Shown in pieces: positions 13,470 to 14,782 of a stretch of 14,782 bases of DNA. Position 1 is the first letter of the stretch. Each line of letters starts with the position of its first letter. The notes under the pieces are model-generated. The model worked only from the letters and a program-made list of their open reading frames with translations. It searched no databases and had not been told where the DNA came from. Origin of the DNA: Oscillospiraceae bacterium (GTDB lineage: Bacteria > Bacillota > Clostridia > Oscillospirales > Oscillospiraceae); assembly GCA_902802215.1 (NCBI GenBank), contig CADCLH010000080.1:1-14782 (forward strand). The letters run 5' to 3'. The translations under genes and the position numbers were made by a program.

Positions 13470-13498
13470 ATTATAGCGCCGCGTCCCGCGCCTGTCAA
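13470..13498 (-). promoter_or_regulatory. Perfect-consensus promoter of the leader-metNIQ operon
   Basis: On the minus strand TTGACA (13498-13493), a 17-nt spacer and TATAAT (13475-13470) match the housekeeping consensus exactly. Transcription would start near 13463-13465. Such a strong constitutive promoter fits control by downstream attenuation rather than at initiation. Confidence 0.93.
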
Positions 13499-13535
13499 GA
13501 GCGCCCGCGCGAAATCGGTTTTTTTCACAAGAATG

Positions 13536-13552
13536 TCCGGACCCGATCCGGA
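13536..13552. other. TCCGGA repeat pair upstream of the metNIQ promoter
   Basis: TCCGGA occurs at 13536-13541 and 13547-13552 with CCCGA between. Because the hexamer is itself palindromic, the pair is both a direct and an inverted repeat. It lies about 38 bp upstream of the -35 box and could be an operator, or chance. Nothing else is evident between the promoter and the terminator at 13584. Confidence 0.25.
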
Positions 13553-13583
13553 AAAGCTTAACGAACCTGCACAAGTCTGCCGT

Positions 13584-13616
13584 AAAAAAACACCGTCCGC
13601 ACGAAGCGGACGGTGT
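13584..13616 (-). terminator. Terminator after the SGNH-like gene
   Basis: CACCGTCCGC (13591-13600) pairs with GCGGACGGTG (13606-13615) around a 5-nt loop, with an A-T pair at the base (13590/13616). On the minus strand it is followed by a run of seven T. It lies 13 nt after the SGNH-like stop codon. Confidence 0.93.
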
Positions 13617-13629
13617 GGGGAAGCGAGAA

Positions 13630-14460
13630 TCAGCTGACGCCGTGGAAGCGGAAGTAGTCGACCACGATGGCGATGCCTGCGGCCGCGATGCTGCGCCCGT
13701 CGGGCATGAGGTAGGCGTCGGACAGATAGCCGTTGCTGTCGTTGAGCAGGGAGGCGATGTCCGCGTACCACGCGCCCGTCTGGATGCAGACCTGCCGGAT
13801 CCAGGCGTTGGCCTTCGCGACCAGCTCCGGCGTGAGACCGTCAGAGCCCTGATAATTCGAGCTGATCGAGGCGATGGAGCAGCAGATGAGGATGGTGTTG
13901 GGGCTGGCCTCGCGGATGCTGTTGACAAGGCCGACATAGCCGTTGATGAAATCCTGCTCGGTCGTATCGGCCAGACCGTCGCTGCCGAGGTAGAGCACCA
14001 CCTTCCGCGGTCTGGTGATCATGGCGGCGTTGCCGGGCGTGACCAGAGACCCGTCAACGAAGACGATCTGGGAGTCGGCCCCCTTCGCGGCGAAGAAGCC
14101 CGAGCCGTTGTCCGTCCAGATGGAGGCGGTCGCGCCGTCCCCGTAGGTCTCGATATAGCTGCGCAGGCCGAGGAGGGTCTTGTCGCACAGGAAGGTCGTC
14201 GTGAGGACCTCGTCCAGAGGGACCTTCTTGATCTCGGGAAGCGGCATGAGCTCGCCGACCGGGGCGGCGTCAAGCCCGGAATCGGCCTGGCTGTGCTTGG
14301 CGCGCTGCACGCCCTCTCCGAGCGTCATGGTGCCGCTGAGGCGCTCGCCCTCGTAGCGGGCGGACATGGAGACCACGAGCCCGACCAGCAGCGCAAGCCC
14401 GACCGCGAGGATCCCGATGGCCCACAGAATGTTCTGAAGACCCGAAAGCTTGTTTTTCAT
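13630..14460 (-). CDS. Membrane-anchored SGNH-hydrolase-like protein, catalytic residues apparently lost
   Basis: A 276-residue protein with one N-terminal membrane segment (about 11-31, ILWAIGILAVGLALLVGLVV), a linker of some 50 residues, then an extracellular domain resembling the SGNH/GDSL fold. The blocks are recognisable but altered. The GDS block appears as FLCDKTLLGL (CDK at 92-94), so Ser is replaced by Lys. The G-x-N-D block appears as LYLGSDG (156-162). The C-terminal D-x-x-H block appears as DGRSIAAAG (254-262), so His is replaced by Ser. Intermediate parts such as FINGYVGLVNSIREASPNTILICC and WYADIASLLNDSNGYLSD match the fold. GGAGG lies 4 nt before ATG 14460. No promoter is seen in the 70-nt gap to the EF-G gene, so cotranscription with it is likely. 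Fold call is from pattern recognition only; the role is unknown, perhaps binding of envelope glycans. Confidence 0.7.
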   Translation of the reverse strand: MKNKLSGLQNILWAIGILAVGLALLVGLVVSMSARYEGERLSGTMTLGEGVQRAKHSQADSGLDAAPVGELMPLPEIKKVPLDEVLTTTFLCDKTLLGLRSYIETYGDGATASIWTDNGSGFFAAKGADSQIVFVDGSLVTPGNAAMITRPRKVVLYLGSDGLADTTEQDFINGYVGLVNSIREASPNTILICCSIASISSNYQGSDGLTPELVAKANAWIRQVCIQTGAWYADIASLLNDSNGYLSDAYLMPDGRSIAAAGIAIVVDYFRFHGVS

Positions 14461-14486
14461 ACCTGCCTCCGTTCTCTGTCAAGAGG

Positions 14487-14511
14487 ATGGGCGGCCCGGA
14501 GGACCGCCCAT
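14487..14511 (-). other. Hairpin between the EF-G-like and SGNH-like genes
   Basis: ATGGGCGG (14487-14494) pairs with CCGCCCAT (14504-14511), and the stem extends inward by about three more pairs. No T-run follows on the minus strand (CCTCTTGACAG), so it is at best a weak terminator and may allow read-through. Confidence 0.5.
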
Positions 14512-14530
14512 ACGCATTGTGATGAAAGGA

Positions 14531-14782
14531 TTACTCCTGCTCGGCGAGGGCCTTGGCCTCCTCGATGACCTTCTGCTGCACGTTGCCGGGAGCTTCCTCG
14601 TAGCGGACGAACTTGCAGGTGAAGGAGCCGGCGCCCTGCGTCATGGAGCGCAGGTCGATGGTGTAGGAGCTCATCTCGGCCAGGGGGACCTCGGCCTCGA
14701 TGGTGGTCATGCCGTCCTCGGCGGGCATGGAGCCCATCATGGTGCCGCGGCGCTTGGAGTTGATGTCGCCGATGATGGCGCC
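14531..14782 (-). CDS. Elongation factor G-like GTPase, C-terminal fragment
   Basis: The last 83 residues of an EF-G-family translational GTPase; the rest lies beyond the window end. The fragment is most of domain V: GAIIGDINSKRRGTMMGSMP, then VPLAEMSSYTIDLRSMTQGAGSF and FVRYEEAP, ending at TAA 14533-14531. Canonical EF-G has VPLAEMFGYxxxLRSxTQGRG. The NSKRRG start of the domain and the G-A-G in place of G-R-G point to an EF-G paralogue (FusA2-like) rather than the main fusA. The GTPase domain is not visible, so activity cannot be judged. Confidence 0.88.
   Translation of the reverse strand, partial: GAIIGDINSKRRGTMMGSMPAEDGMTTIEAEVPLAEMSSYTIDLRSMTQGAGSFTCKFVRYEEAPGNVQQKVIEEAKALAEQE

Noticed and set aside
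13250..13470. SAM riboswitch or Met T-box upstream of metN
   Set aside because: After the promoter most of the leader is taken up by the Met-rich ORF and terminator. I find no T-box TGGNACCGCG motif and no SAM-I core pattern.
13334..13561. 75-codon plus-strand ORF opposite the leader peptide
   Set aside because: It is the antisense shadow of the Met leader: its His/Met-rich residues arise from CAT/ATG complement codons. It has no good ribosome binding site or family resemblance.
1..14782. CRISPR arrays, IS elements, prophage genes, tRNAs
   Set aside because: None seen. The only regular repeats are the five 14-bp units, far too short and degenerate for CRISPR.

Overview
The window looks like a chromosomal segment of a GC-rich member of the Clostridia (Bacillota), probably of the Oscillospiraceae/Ruminococcaceae type. 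The evidence is the gene order Elp3-like radical SAM - smc - ftsY, a NadD-YqeK fusion followed by rsfS and leuS, an S21 protein of the Clostridial form, a class B sortase, a metNIQ operon and an EF-G paralogue. No phage, IS, CRISPR, tRNA or rRNA was seen.

Layout. Positions 1-9560 are on the plus strand: radical SAM (5' end outside the window), smc, ftsY, yhbY, nadD-yqeK, rsfS, leuS and rpsU. The genes are tightly packed or overlapping, with recognisable promoters before smc and rpsU. Two back-to-back terminators (9571-9641) close this block. Everything from 9648 to 14782 is on the minus strand. In transcription order it is: the 3' end of an EF-G-like gene, a membrane-anchored SGNH-like protein, a terminator, a promoter with a methionine-rich leader peptide and attenuator, metN, metI, metQ, a 46-bp palindromic terminator, and a class B sortase.

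The most interesting element is the leader of metNIQ (13268-13498, minus). A perfect-consensus promoter drives a 36-codon ORF with a good ribosome binding site and 11 Met codons, followed by a strong intrinsic terminator just before metN. This is the architecture of ribosome-mediated attenuation, here apparently sensing methionine supply for a methionine transporter. I see no SAM riboswitch or T-box there. The same operon also carries five 14-bp direct repeats between metI and metQ, three of which contain AUG-UAA start-stop pairs on the mRNA.

A second theme is sequence damage. Three conserved plus-strand genes are out of frame: radical SAM by a perfect 11-bp tandem duplication, leuS twice (a 1-nt loss before KMSKS and a deletion of roughly 50 nt near the C terminus), and rpsU by an apparent 8-nt deletion. 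Loss of leuS should be lethal, so assembly or consensus errors are the first explanation to test. Two protein-level oddities are an SMC with both coiled-coil arms about 90 residues shorter than in Bacillus subtilis, and an SGNH-like protein that lacks the catalytic residues.
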